Source: Mesorhizobium sp. Root552
GTDB lineage: Bacteria > Pseudomonadota > Alphaproteobacteria > Rhizobiales > Rhizobiaceae
Length of the DNA stretch: 43,228 nucleotides
Direction of reading: 5' to 3'
NCBI RefSeq assembly: GCF_001427285.1
Contig: NZ_LMFV01000014.1
Coordinates: 10,088-53,315 of the forward strand
Shown one piece after another: positions 1 to 6,512 of the stretch. Numbering within the stretch: position 1 is the stretch's first letter; every line of letters starts with the position of its first letter. The translations under genes were made by a program, and so were the position numbers. The notes beneath the pieces were generated by a model. It ran no database searches. It was given only the letters and a program-made list of their open reading frames with translations, and was not told the origin of the DNA.

Positions 1-825
1 CGGCAAGATGTACATCTTCTGACAGGCATCGTGTTCGATGAGACTGGCGATCGTCTGAGCCCGACACATGCCCGTAAGCTTGGTAAGCGCTACCGCTACT
101 ACATCTCGCACCGACTGATGCAGGCCAAGCGGAGGAGCGGTGACGGCTGGCGTCTCCCAGCCGCCGAACTGGAAGGTCTCGTAGAGCGTGAGTTGATGCG
201 CCTCCTCGCCGACCACGCAACCTTGGCGTCCTGGATGAAAGATCACGGTCTCGGCGAGCTTGTCGCCTCCGGCGTGCGCAATGCCGAACAATTTGCAACG
301 GGCTACATAACGCGGGCCGCCGCTGATCGGCGTGAGATTCTTCAGCGCCTTGTCAAGCGCATCGACCTTGCTCCGAATACCATCACCATCCGCTTCAACA
401 TCGGGGTGATTATCCAGCATCTCACGCAATCAGATCATCAAACCCAATCGATCGCGGCTTGCGGATCACATATCGTCACCACTCCCTTTGCGATGGCACG
501 CCGCGGCATCGAAACCAAACTCGTGCTCTCAGATGGTTCCAGCCCCAACCAGAAAGTGGATGCCGCCCTGATCCATCTCATCGCCAAAGCACATTGCTAC
601 ATGAAGGCAATGACTAACGGCAAATCGCGCAACGATGTAGCGGCTATATACAGAGTGCATCCACCACAGGTCAGCCAGGCCCTACCGCTGGCGTTTCTGG
701 ATCCCACAATCACAGAAGCTATCCTGACCGGCCGTCATCCTGCTTCCCTGAATGCGCACAGGCTGCTTCGGGACGTCGAGTTACCCCTATCCTGGCCTGC
801 GCAGCGCCAGATGCTTTTTACCTGA
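1..825 (+). CDS. Large serine recombinase, C-terminal part (5' end outside window)
   Basis: The frame is open from base 1 and stops at 825, so the N-terminal resolvase catalytic domain lies outside the window. The visible start reads HLLTGIVFDETGDRL and then GKRYRYYISHRLM, which is typical of the recombinase/zinc-ribbon region of large serine recombinases. A long basic helical tail follows. The extreme C-terminus has a helix-turn-helix-like stretch (HPPQVSQALPLAFLDPTITEA) often seen in rhizobial members. These enzymes integrate or excise mobile DNA by a serine-linked mechanism. It lies about 560 bp from tRNA-Val, so the tRNA locus appears to have taken more than one element. Whether the gene is intact cannot be judged here. 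Confidence 0.85.
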   Translation, partial: RQDVHLLTGIVFDETGDRLSPTHARKLGKRYRYYISHRLMQAKRRSGDGWRLPAAELEGLVERELMRLLADHATLASWMKDHGLGELVASGVRNAEQFATGYITRAAADRREILQRLVKRIDLAPNTITIRFNIGVIIQHLTQSDHQTQSIAACGSHIVTTPFAMARRGIETKLVLSDGSSPNQKVDAALIHLIAKAHCYMKAMTNGKSRNDVAAIYRVHPPQVSQALPLAFLDPTITEAILTGRHPASLNAHRLLRDVELPLSWPAQRQMLFT

Positions 826-1388
826 CACAATCACGCTTCAACTGTTTGACACCGATCGAAGAGCGGCGAAGCCACGGATTCCCACGGGTGTCGATCACAC
901 TCGACGCGTCGTGATGCGAAACTCTTTGGTTGTACAATCGGGCAACGATCTCATCTACATCAGCGAGATGGTCCCCCATCGCCAGGTCAACATAGTTGCC
1001 GCCGGGAATACCCTGCTGAGACGAAAGGTTAAAAACCGGCCTAAAACGGCGAATATCCGTCTCCAGGCTGAGCTTTCCCTCGTCTCGCCCTCCCTAAGAG
1101 GCGGAAATGTCGGTACTATTTGGAGAAATGCCGAACCGGCGCAAACAGCCAAGGCTGAATGGTGGTTCGCGACGGACTCGAACTAGCAACGACATCGCAA
1201 AACTAAGCCTCGGAAATGTCGACACTATTTCCCCTCACTTCCCCAAAAGCCGAGACCAGAGACATTTCGAGCAAATTTGGGCAACCTTTCGATAGAAACG
1301 ATTCTCTCAGCATCCAATTGCATCATAACGACTATGGTGCGATGCATATAATGAAAAATTCTGCTAAGCCGTTGATATTATAGGATAA
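826..1388. other. Gene-poor stretch between recombinase and tRNA-Val
   Basis: No convincing gene is present. Plus-strand frames remain open through parts of it (to about 1186 and 1295), but they resemble nothing recognisable and partly overlap the recombinase in another frame. Bases 1160-1187, read on the minus strand, resemble a tRNA 3' end: a seven-base T-loop TTCGAGT, a seven-base acceptor strand and an encoded ACCA. The T-stem is broken and no 5' half was found. The last 90 bases are AT-rich. Remnant DNA from an older insertion is the simplest reading. Confidence 0.4.
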
Positions 1389-1464
1389 TGGTGGGCGATG
1401 AGAGACTCGAACTCCCGACATCCTCGGTGTAAACGAGGCGCTCTACCAACTGAGCTAATCGCCC
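1389..1464 (-). tRNA. tRNA-Val (anticodon UAC)
   Basis: The minus strand folds as a complete cloverleaf. The acceptor is GGGCGAT paired with ATCGCCC, followed by discriminator A and an encoded CCA. The D-arm is GCTC/GAGC. The anticodon stem is CCTCG/CGAGG with loop TTTACAC, giving anticodon TAC. The T-loop is TTCGAGT. It lies about 215 bp from the divergently oriented tRNA-Asp gene. Confidence 0.95.
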
Positions 1465-1611
1465 TTCGTGGCGCGGACCTTTAAGCAGTTCCGTGCAGCT
1501 TCGCAAGGCCTAACCAAGCGCTCGGCGCAAAGCAAGTGCCACACAATGGCTGCCGCGCAATGCTTTTGCCGAAAACACTTCATTGTTTTCCCACAAGCGT
1601 GATTGCCCCGC

Positions 1612-1640
1612 TTGACACCTAGCGGTGAAGCCCTTATCCA
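1612..1640 (+). promoter_or_regulatory. Sigma-70-like promoter for tRNA-Asp
   Basis: TTGACA at 1612-1617 and TATCCA at 1635-1640 are separated by exactly 17 bases. The predicted start of transcription is about 35 bases before the mature tRNA-Asp 5' end at 1681. The remainder of the 1465-1680 spacer shows no other feature. Confidence 0.6.
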
Positions 1641-1680
1641 CCCGCCATCGACGCACACACAGACCGGTGTTCGTCTGTGC

Positions 1681-1757
1681 GCGGGTGTAGCTCAGTCGGT
1701 TAGAGTGCCGGCCTGTCACGCCGGAGGTCGCGGGTTCGAGCCCCGTCACTCGCGCCA
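1681..1757 (+). tRNA. tRNA-Asp (anticodon GUC), integration target
   Basis: This is a full cloverleaf with acceptor GCGGGTG/CACTCGC (one G-T pair), anticodon stem GCCGG/CCGGC, loop CTGTCAC giving anticodon GTC, T-loop TTCGAGC and an encoded CCA. Its last 48 bases are repeated perfectly at 17662-17709, marking it as the attachment gene of the element on its right. The gene remains intact because the crossover lies in its 3' part and the element brings a replacement end. Confidence 0.96.
1710..1757 (+). repeat. attL: attL: left copy of the 48-bp tRNA-Asp attachment repeat
   Basis: These 48 bases run from the anticodon stem to the CCA of tRNA-Asp and recur without mismatch at 17662-17709 in the same orientation. 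Sequences diverge directly on both sides. Direct duplication of a tRNA 3' end flanking DNA with an integrase is the standard mark of tyrosine-recombinase integration. Confidence 0.93.
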
Positions 1758-1820
1758 CTAAGTCTTTGAAAATACTATCTAATTTCCATTTTCACCCGCG
1801 ACATTCTTGGCGGGTGATTT

Positions 1821-1846
1821 GCTGTGTAAGCACCATGTAAGCAGAA
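1821..1846. repeat. 26-bp end repeat, left copy (probable arm-type integrase sites)
   Basis: This 26-bp sequence is identical to 17511-17536 and in the same orientation. Each copy contains two tandem ATGTAAGCA-like units ten bases apart (GTGTAAGCA and ATGTAAGCA). It lies 64 bp inside attL, and the other copy lies 126 bp inside attR. Short direct repeats on both sides of the core are what arm-binding domains of P4/lambda-type integrases recognise. Binding is inferred. Confidence 0.65.
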
Positions 1847-1880
1847 AACCCGGCCACGTTTCCGCAGCCGGGCTGTTTTC
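1844..1880 (-). terminator. Probable terminator after the left-end minus-strand genes
   Basis: On the minus strand, an inverted repeat (GCCCGGC at the 5' arm, GCCGGG at 1849-1854) with a 12-base loop is followed by TTTTC. It lies about 25 bp after the stop of the gene at 1900-2103. Confidence 0.55.
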
Positions 1881-1899
1881 TTCAACCGTCATCCTGCCG

Positions 1900-2103
1900 C
1901 TAATGGACGGTCGGTCTGTCATCCTCGCCCTCGGAATCGGACGGAAATCCGGCTTTGTCGTCTCGCATGGCTTCGAGCAGAACCTTCATATTCTCGTCCA
2001 GGATGGCATTGGCCTGCTTAACGCCCCGCCTGTCACCGAGCAGGAAGCCGATGACGAAGGCCGCAAGGATGCCCGCCGCTATCGACAAATCGAAGTAGGT
2101 CAT
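1900..2103 (-). CDS. Small single-span membrane protein (67 aa)
   Basis: I do not recognise a family. The protein starts MTYFDLSIAAGILAAFVIGF, giving one N-terminal hydrophobic segment of about 18 residues. A short basic turn (GDRRGVKQ) and an acidic, probably cytoplasmic tail ending EGEDDRPTVH follow. The start at 2103 was chosen because its ATG overlaps the stop of the preceding gene (ATGA, 2100-2103), implying translational coupling. A longer frame upstream would run into that gene. Role unknown. Confidence 0.6.
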   Translation of the reverse strand: MTYFDLSIAAGILAAFVIGFLLGDRRGVKQANAILDENMKVLLEAMRDDKAGFPSDSEGEDDRPTVH

Positions 2104-3146
2104 TGCGGACGCTCGGTCGCTGCGCGGTGGTGCAGTTCCCGCCACTTTTCAGGATCTACCTGCGGTATCAGGGTCTCAATTTCGACAGGCTGGAATTGGC
2201 GTATGATCGTATCGTCCGGCAAGCGCGTAGCTTGTTCTCCTAGCCGTGGCGCTGATGAAGTAAGGAACACCAGAGGCGCGTCATCCTCCGACGATGAATA
2301 GTCGTGTTCATCGCCGTTCGGCTCCCGCTCATCGTCATGCTCACGATCATCGAGGCAGTTCTGCGAACCAACAATGCCCTTGCCCGCGCTTTCGGTCCAA
2401 CCGAGGTCAGGTTCATCCAATCCTGCCATTACGCCGGCACCGATTTCCAGCCGCCGTAATTGGTCGATTTCTTCGGTCGTTGCGAGGTCGGCCTCCAGGT
2501 CACCGTCGCCATAGCTGCCGCTTAGGTTGGCTTGGCTGCCTTCATCTTGCCAGCCGAGAGAATGCTTGCGGTCATCCTGTGCGCCCTCGTCCTCGCATTC
2601 TTCCTCGCGGTCGTCGCCGCTGCCGGATGCCCATTTCTCTTGCGAGCCATCGAAAGTGCGGCGAAGATTGTTGGATGGTGACATGCGCACTCCGCAGGCC
2701 AAGTTTTCTTGTGAATGTGGATACCATTGCACCGAACCGAGCGACGGCTCCCAATCCGCTTTGTCCACCTCGCGATCATCATCGGCGCACATCGCTTCAT
2801 TGATTGGTTGGCCCGCATTCGGCCACCCGTGCAGGGGCTCATCGTCGCCAGTCGCTTCAAGGTTCTCGTCGCCGTCGAACGCATCGAGCATATCGATAAG
2901 GCGCTCTATGGTCGTGGCGATGCCGGCGCGGTCGTCCTGCGACAGCGTGACGAAGAAAACGCCCTTGGCTTCGGCAAGAGCGGCTTCCGCATAGGCCTCG
3001 CCCTTCTTTGTCAGTTCAACACCGGATGGCTCCGGCTCGCGCGGTTTCAGATGATCGGGCCAAGGAACAAGGCCATATTGCCCGGTCCAGCGGCCATTGG
3101 CGTCATGGACGGCACCGTAATAATGTTCAGGGGTATAGCTGGTCAT
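2100..3146 (-). CDS. Acidic repeat protein with SLGW/DDRE motifs (348 aa)
   Basis: The N-terminal 60 residues look folded (MTSYTPEHYYGAVHDANGRW). The region from about residue 120 to 285 is very acidic and contains at least three imperfect repeats built on EPSLGS, HSLGWQ or PDLGWTES, a GSQ element and DDRE followed by a run of acidic residues. I have seen similar SLGW...DRE repeat proteins in rhizobial chromosomes and islands, but their function is not established. It is the first gene of a two-gene unit and its stop overlaps the start of the small membrane protein. The repeats suggest a flexible binding or DNA-mimic surface, which is speculation. Confidence 0.7.
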   Translation of the reverse strand: MTSYTPEHYYGAVHDANGRWTGQYGLVPWPDHLKPREPEPSGVELTKKGEAYAEAALAEAKGVFFVTLSQDDRAGIATTIERLIDMLDAFDGDENLEATGDDEPLHGWPNAGQPINEAMCADDDREVDKADWEPSLGSVQWYPHSQENLACGVRMSPSNNLRRTFDGSQEKWASGSGDDREEECEDEGAQDDRKHSLGWQDEGSQANLSGSYGDGDLEADLATTEEIDQLRRLEIGAGVMAGLDEPDLGWTESAGKGIVGSQNCLDDREHDDEREPNGDEHDYSSSEDDAPLVFLTSSAPRLGEQATRLPDDTIIRQFQPVEIETLIPQVDPEKWRELHHRAATERPQ

Positions 3147-3570
3147 TTTTAGACTTTCGCGAAACCGGCTTGTGAAGGCCGGGGCGGTCCCGTTGTGACG
3201 CGGTTAGGCCCAAAAACCAGCGGTCGGCACTGGCTCCGGGAAGTTCACAACATGTCGCGAAACATGCGCCACAGCCTTTCCCCCGGAGGGGTATTGTATA
3301 ACCGTGGCCTTCCCGGCATAGTGAGCCGGTCACGCCCACGGCAAAGGGGCGCGTCATGAATTCGGAAAAACTCGGGCCGGCAAGCCCATGTCTTTCCTAT
3401 CGCGATTGCAGCGCAATCCCCTGCAAGGGACCGCTGCGAGAGTTGTGAAGCTCCACCCGCGATCCTGCCTTGATTTCGCTAAAAGTTCAAGCATTCCCCT
3501 TCGGGGATCCCTCTTGCGCGTCTTCCGCTTTGGGAGAATGATTGCCTTGGGCAACTTGGGGGACTTTTCG
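3147..3570. other. Intergenic stretch with no firm gene
   Basis: This is the divergent gap between the acidic repeat gene (minus) and the membrane protein at 3571 (plus). A 30-codon frame runs from ATG 3357 to about 3449 and a short CCCC-TTC-GGGG hairpin lies near 3497-3507. Neither is strong enough to call. A longer frame exists from 3388 into the downstream gene, but its first 60 residues look non-coding. Confidence 0.4.
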
Positions 3571-3867
3571 GTGAGCAGGATCGAACGCGTCGAGGTTCGC
3601 AAACGCGGCTTTTTTGGAATGGTGTTTTGGCTGATGTTTCTGGCCTTCAACGCGCTCATGGCGTTGTGGTTGGTCTTCACGATCAAATCCGCTTCAGATC
3701 AATTCCAGGCAACTTCCGATGCCGCCTCGCAAGCAGGAACGGCGGTCGGCGGCACAATCGCAACTGGCGTTCTGCTATGGATATGGGTGTTCGGGGACAT
3801 AATCCTTGGCCTGCTCGTCATGCTCTCGCGCGGGCGCAAAGTCACCATTGAGCGGACAATCAACTGA
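3571..3867 (+). CDS. Two-span membrane protein (98 aa)
   Basis: I chose the GTG at 3571 because a GGGGGA ribosome site precedes it by about eight bases. The longer upstream frame has atypical composition. The protein begins VSRIERVEVRKRGFFG, then has a hydrophobic segment at about residues 14-35, a Ser/Ala/Gly-rich loop, and a second segment at about 66-86 (GVLLWIWVFGDIILGLLVML). It ends in a basic tail (SRGRKVTIERTIN). The layout matches small rhizobial inner-membrane proteins of unknown role. It stands alone on the plus strand inside the element. Confidence 0.6.
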   Translation: MSRIERVEVRKRGFFGMVFWLMFLAFNALMALWLVFTIKSASDQFQATSDAASQAGTAVGGTIATGVLLWIWVFGDIILGLLVMLSRGRKVTIERTIN

Positions 3868-3941
3868 AATTGGAAGACCGGACTTTGACAACGCGTATGG
3901 CCTGCATCCGTTCGCTCTAAGCGAAAGGTTGGATTGACGCC

Positions 3942-4061
3942 ATGGCGGGCCGACGCGATGCTGTACTGCTTCGGCGCATCGTTGATCATCTAATCGCTAT
4001 CCGAAAGGCAGCCGAGCGCCAGGTTGAGATATTCGATAAGCTGGGAAAGCTGAAGGCATAG
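3942..4061 (+). CDS. Small basic protein (39 aa), tentative
   Basis: The frame MAGRRDAVLLRRIVDHLIAI... forms one amphipathic basic helix with regular Leu/Ile spacing (heptad-like), ending GKLGKLKA-type at 4061. An AAGG-like site lies rather far upstream. It is followed after 68 bases by the HEPN-like frame on the same strand and might be a partner of it. No family is recognised. Short length keeps confidence low. Confidence 0.35.
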   Translation: MAGRRDAVLLRRIVDHLIAIRKAAERQVEIFDKLGKLKA

Positions 4062-4129
4062 TCTAAAATGGATCATGCGGGCAGGCACTTTCGACCTCTC
4101 GCGAAATCCTGAAAACAGACTTCGTCAAT

Positions 4130-4546
4130 GTGCAACCAGGCTGGATGAGAGAAGCGGCCTTCGCGTTACTTATGGTCAGCATGAAAGACGCCTTGCAGAT
4201 ACTCCACGCAAGCAGCATGCGAGTGTCATTCACCGATGACATACCGGAGGGCGACGTAACGAATCTCATAACCAACATGCGCAATGCGATATGCCATGTT
4301 GGTTCGCCCCTTCGCCACTTAGACAAGAATAATAATACGCTATCGTTGGACACAGCCATTGGAGCTGGTTGCTTGATGGAGATCGACGGTGTGGAACTAA
4401 GCAACCCTTATGCTGATGATGTGGCCTTTTTCTATGGAAAGCATCGCGTCCTTCTAAAGCGCCACTGTCATCGTGCGTTCAGCGAAGCATATCAGCGCAC
4501 AAAGGCCAAAGTTAACGCCGAAGGGTGGTGGTGGCCTTTCGATTAA
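4130..4546 (+). CDS. HEPN-like protein with RNxxxH motif (138 aa, start uncertain)
   Basis: The key feature is NMRNAICHVGSPLRHL at about residues 49-64, which carries R-x4-H (R, NAIC, H). This is the signature of HEPN-domain RNases found in many toxins and defence proteins. The rest is mostly helical, with a conserved-looking ending (NPYADDVAFFYGKHRVLLKRH). The frame stays open upstream to about 4066 and reads sensibly (REILKTDFVNV), but has no ATG or GTG before 4130. The true N-terminus may therefore use a rare start, or the gene may be shifted from an ATG at 4069 in another frame. The HEPN assignment rests on motif and context only. Confidence 0.6.
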   Translation: MQPGWMREAAFALLMVSMKDALQILHASSMRVSFTDDIPEGDVTNLITNMRNAICHVGSPLRHLDKNNNTLSLDTAIGAGCLMEIDGVELSNPYADDVAFFYGKHRVLLKRHCHRAFSEAYQRTKAKVNAEGWWWPFD

Positions 4547-4559
4547 GCCACGCTGATGA

Positions 4560-4781
4560 CTAAATGTTCGCCGGGCTCGTAAGGCGCTTGAATGCCTCCC
4601 AAGCAGCGCACTGACGTTCGGCCGATAGCATCTTGAACTGCTTTACCGTCATGCCGAGCCCGAAGGCCATCCACGCAATTTGAGCATTGTCTTTGTCGTG
4701 GATTTTCCTGATCCGGGCGATCTGCCACTCATTGCACGGCCGGAGGATACCTACATCCTCAACCTCGATTTCTCGAATCAT
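4560..4781 (-). CDS. Conserved-type small protein of unknown function (73 aa)
   Basis: The protein starts MIREIEVEDVGILRPCNEWQ and is followed by a mixed, mostly helical sequence (RIRKIHDKDNAQIAWMAFGLGM). The start at 4781 is chosen because its ATG overlaps the stop of the upstream gene (ATGA, 4778-4781). A longer frame to 5087 exists but is a shadow of that gene. It forms a two-gene unit with the 146-residue protein. No catalytic motif is evident. Confidence 0.55.
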   Translation of the reverse strand: MIREIEVEDVGILRPCNEWQIARIRKIHDKDNAQIAWMAFGLGMTVKQFKMLSAERQCAAWEAFKRLTSPANI

Positions 4782-5218
4782 GCAGCAGCCTTTTCGAACA
4801 TCGCGGTACCGGTAAGCATGGGGTACAGCAAGGCAACCATGTTGTGCTTCGTAGATCCCGGCATTGCCCTTGCCAGTCGTCGGACATGGCCAAGATCGAT
4901 CCGGTCGAAGGCTTCGAACAGCGCCGATCCGATTGGTATCACCTCGACCAGGATCAGGAACGACAACGCCTGCAAAGTAGCGGCATGAAGCTCGAGACCG
5001 TTGCCGGTTTCGGTGCAGAGCCGGAAGACAAGCGCCAGATGCGCCTCGCCATGCGCTTGGCCGATTGCCCTCGCCGTCGGCTTGCATGCACAGAGACCCG
5101 GCTTGCGGCCCGATGAGCGGTTATCCTCAGCATCGACAAGGGTGACGCCGCACTGACGGGCAACACGGTGCAGGTTGAGAGGATGCGGGGCGAGCATTGG
5201 GAATATATGCCTCGCCAT
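4778..5218 (-). CDS. Conserved hypothetical island protein (up to 146 aa)
   Basis: The middle of the protein (ARAIGQAHGEAHLALVFRL, then a helix with GNGLELHAATLQALSFLI) resembles a family I recall from rhizobial plasmids and islands, usually near ParB-like or helix-turn-helix genes. Its function is not known to me. The first in-frame start is at 5218. MLAPHPLNLHRVA at 5197 is an equally plausible start and matches the usual beginning of such proteins better. It is translationally coupled to the 73-residue gene by an ATGA overlap. Confidence 0.6.
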   Translation of the reverse strand: MARHIFPMLAPHPLNLHRVARQCGVTLVDAEDNRSSGRKPGLCACKPTARAIGQAHGEAHLALVFRLCTETGNGLELHAATLQALSFLILVEVIPIGSALFEAFDRIDLGHVRRLARAMPGSTKHNMVALLYPMLTGTAMFEKAAA

Positions 5219-5343
5219 TATTGCGATGACAAGTAGCGGAGCACTCTTGCTCCGATGCTATCGGCAACCGGCACGAGGCGGCTTGTGATCGTCGGGGAAA
5301 GACGATTAGATCGAGCACATAATAGGCTTGGGAGGGCTTGGGA

Positions 5344-5607
5344 ATGGAATATCTCGACTTTGTCGTTCTGGCCGTGCCGGCAGTTATCGGACTGGTGGCC
5401 GCCCTCGTTTTCGGGCCGAACCGCGGGATTATCGCCGGCGCCGTTGTCATGCTGGTGGTGGTGCTTGTCCTGCTGGTTTTCCAGGTGACGCCGCACGAAG
5501 TCGGCAGCGCCATGGGCCTCATGCGCTTCGAATGGTATCGCTGGGTGCCATCGTTCCTCGTTGGCGCAGCTGTTGGTTCCGTCATTTTTCGGATGCGAAA
5601 TGGCTGA
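5344..5607 (+). CDS. Small three-span membrane protein (87 aa)
   Basis: ATG at 5344 is preceded by GGAGGG with an eight-base gap, a strong ribosome site. The protein has hydrophobic segments at about residues 6-23, 29-46 and 68-82, and a short positively charged end (RMRNG). No family is recognised. It is a single-gene unit closed by the hairpin and terminator at 5696-5781. Its orientation is opposite to the neighbouring minus-strand pair. Confidence 0.65.
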   Translation: MEYLDFVVLAVPAVIGLVAALVFGPNRGIIAGAVVMLVVVLVLLVFQVTPHEVGSAMGLMRFEWYRWVPSFLVGAAVGSVIFRMRNG

Positions 5608-5695
5608 CAAAACGGCGGCGCCTCCCGGTGGCTTTTTGTTGCTTCCCTGCGATCCGGTGCTAGGCTCTACTTACTGTCCGCCGCAACGGGCAGCG

Positions 5696-5739
5696 CGAGG
5701 CCCAGCCGCCTCTCCTGAGGCACCCCCGGCTGGGCCTCG
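5696..5739. repeat. Long stem-loop with 13-bp perfect arms
   Basis: CGAGGCCCAGCCG at 5696-5708 pairs perfectly with 5727-5739. The loop contains a small inner CCTC/GAGG stem. It lies just before the terminator at 5760 and is the first of three GC-rich stem-loops in 5690-6070. Confidence 0.7.
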
Positions 5740-5759
5740 ATCCCCTCTCCAAAACCCTT

Positions 5760-5781
5760 CCCCGCTTCGGCGGGGTTTTTT
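5760..5781 (+). terminator. Rho-independent terminator
   Basis: CCCCGC and GCGGGG flank a TTCG tetraloop and are followed by six T residues. It ends the plus-strand membrane protein gene at 5344-5607. Confidence 0.85.
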
Positions 5782-6091
5782 GTCGTCGACAGGAGCGACG
5801 GATTAACCTTGCTTTGTTCCGTCTGATTGTCAGCAATTGTCAGTAGGCATATATTCCGCCTGCGGTATGTCGGGGCGGTCACCTAAGCCGGCGCAAAGTC
5901 CCTCCAAGCAAAGTGCGCCGGCTGTGGTCGATGTTTAACCTGGATCAATAATCCGGTTGTCTAAATGCACCACGGTAAACTAGATGTCCGCTGCGGCATC
6001 TCCCAATGTCGCAGAGGGCCGGCGGTTGGGGTTCCCCGAGCTATTGCACTTTAGCTTCGCCGGCCCTTGCTAGAGCCAAGCCATCGCCGCG
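5782..6091. other. Non-coding stretch with two further stem-loops
   Basis: There is no convincing reading frame here. Two perfect 10-bp inverted repeats are present: AGCCGGCGCA at 5886-5895 with 5914-5923, and AGGGCCGGCG at 6015-6024 with 6058-6067. Neither is followed by a T-run, so they are not obvious terminators. Structured RNA, a protein-binding region or remnants of small repeat elements are all possible. Confidence 0.5.
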
Positions 6092-6352
6092 ATGAAAATT
6101 GTAGCAAATGAAGTTGGACGGATGCCCAAGGGTGAAGTGACGGTAAAATTTGAGTGCCCATTGTGCGGAGGCACTGCAATTGATCTGCCGGATAACTTTA
6201 CCGACGATTCAAGCGCATCCTGCGCCAACCGAGGCTGCAATGCGCACTTCGGCCGGTGGGGCGACATAAAGGACCGCACCAGGAAAGCCGTGGCGAAGGC
6301 TGTTGGGGAGAATTTCCGCAAGGATTCGCGCAGGAGCTTCACGAAGCACTAG
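6092..6352 (+). CDS. Small zinc-ribbon protein (86 aa)
   Basis: The frame contains CPLCGG at about residues 22-27 and CANRGC at about 44-49, a C-x2-C ... C-x4-C arrangement that fits a single zinc ribbon. The C-terminus is basic (KDSRRSFTKH), as in small nucleic-acid-binding proteins. The ribosome site before ATG 6092 is weak. No partner gene adjoins it. The DNA-binding role is inferred from the metal motif and charge only. Confidence 0.6.
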   Translation: MKIVANEVGRMPKGEVTVKFECPLCGGTAIDLPDNFTDDSSASCANRGCNAHFGRWGDIKDRTRKAVAKAVGENFRKDSRRSFTKH

Positions 6353-6512
6353 GCTTGATGGCGTGTCTGGACCTTGGAACGTCGAACGACCGCCGCCCGT
6401 TCACTTAACCTGTTCAAGGGAAGCAGCAGAACATTCGGCATTTTAGCTTTCAATTAAACTCTCATTTAGGTCCGCATCGACTAGTTTGCGCGATGTTCAG
6501 GCGGGGGCCGAC

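Noticed and set aside
5127..5610. Minus-strand frames of 130 and 152 codons opposite the membrane protein at 5344-5607
   Set aside because: Low-complexity, with no ribosome site; the plus-strand gene has a strong one and clear membrane spans.
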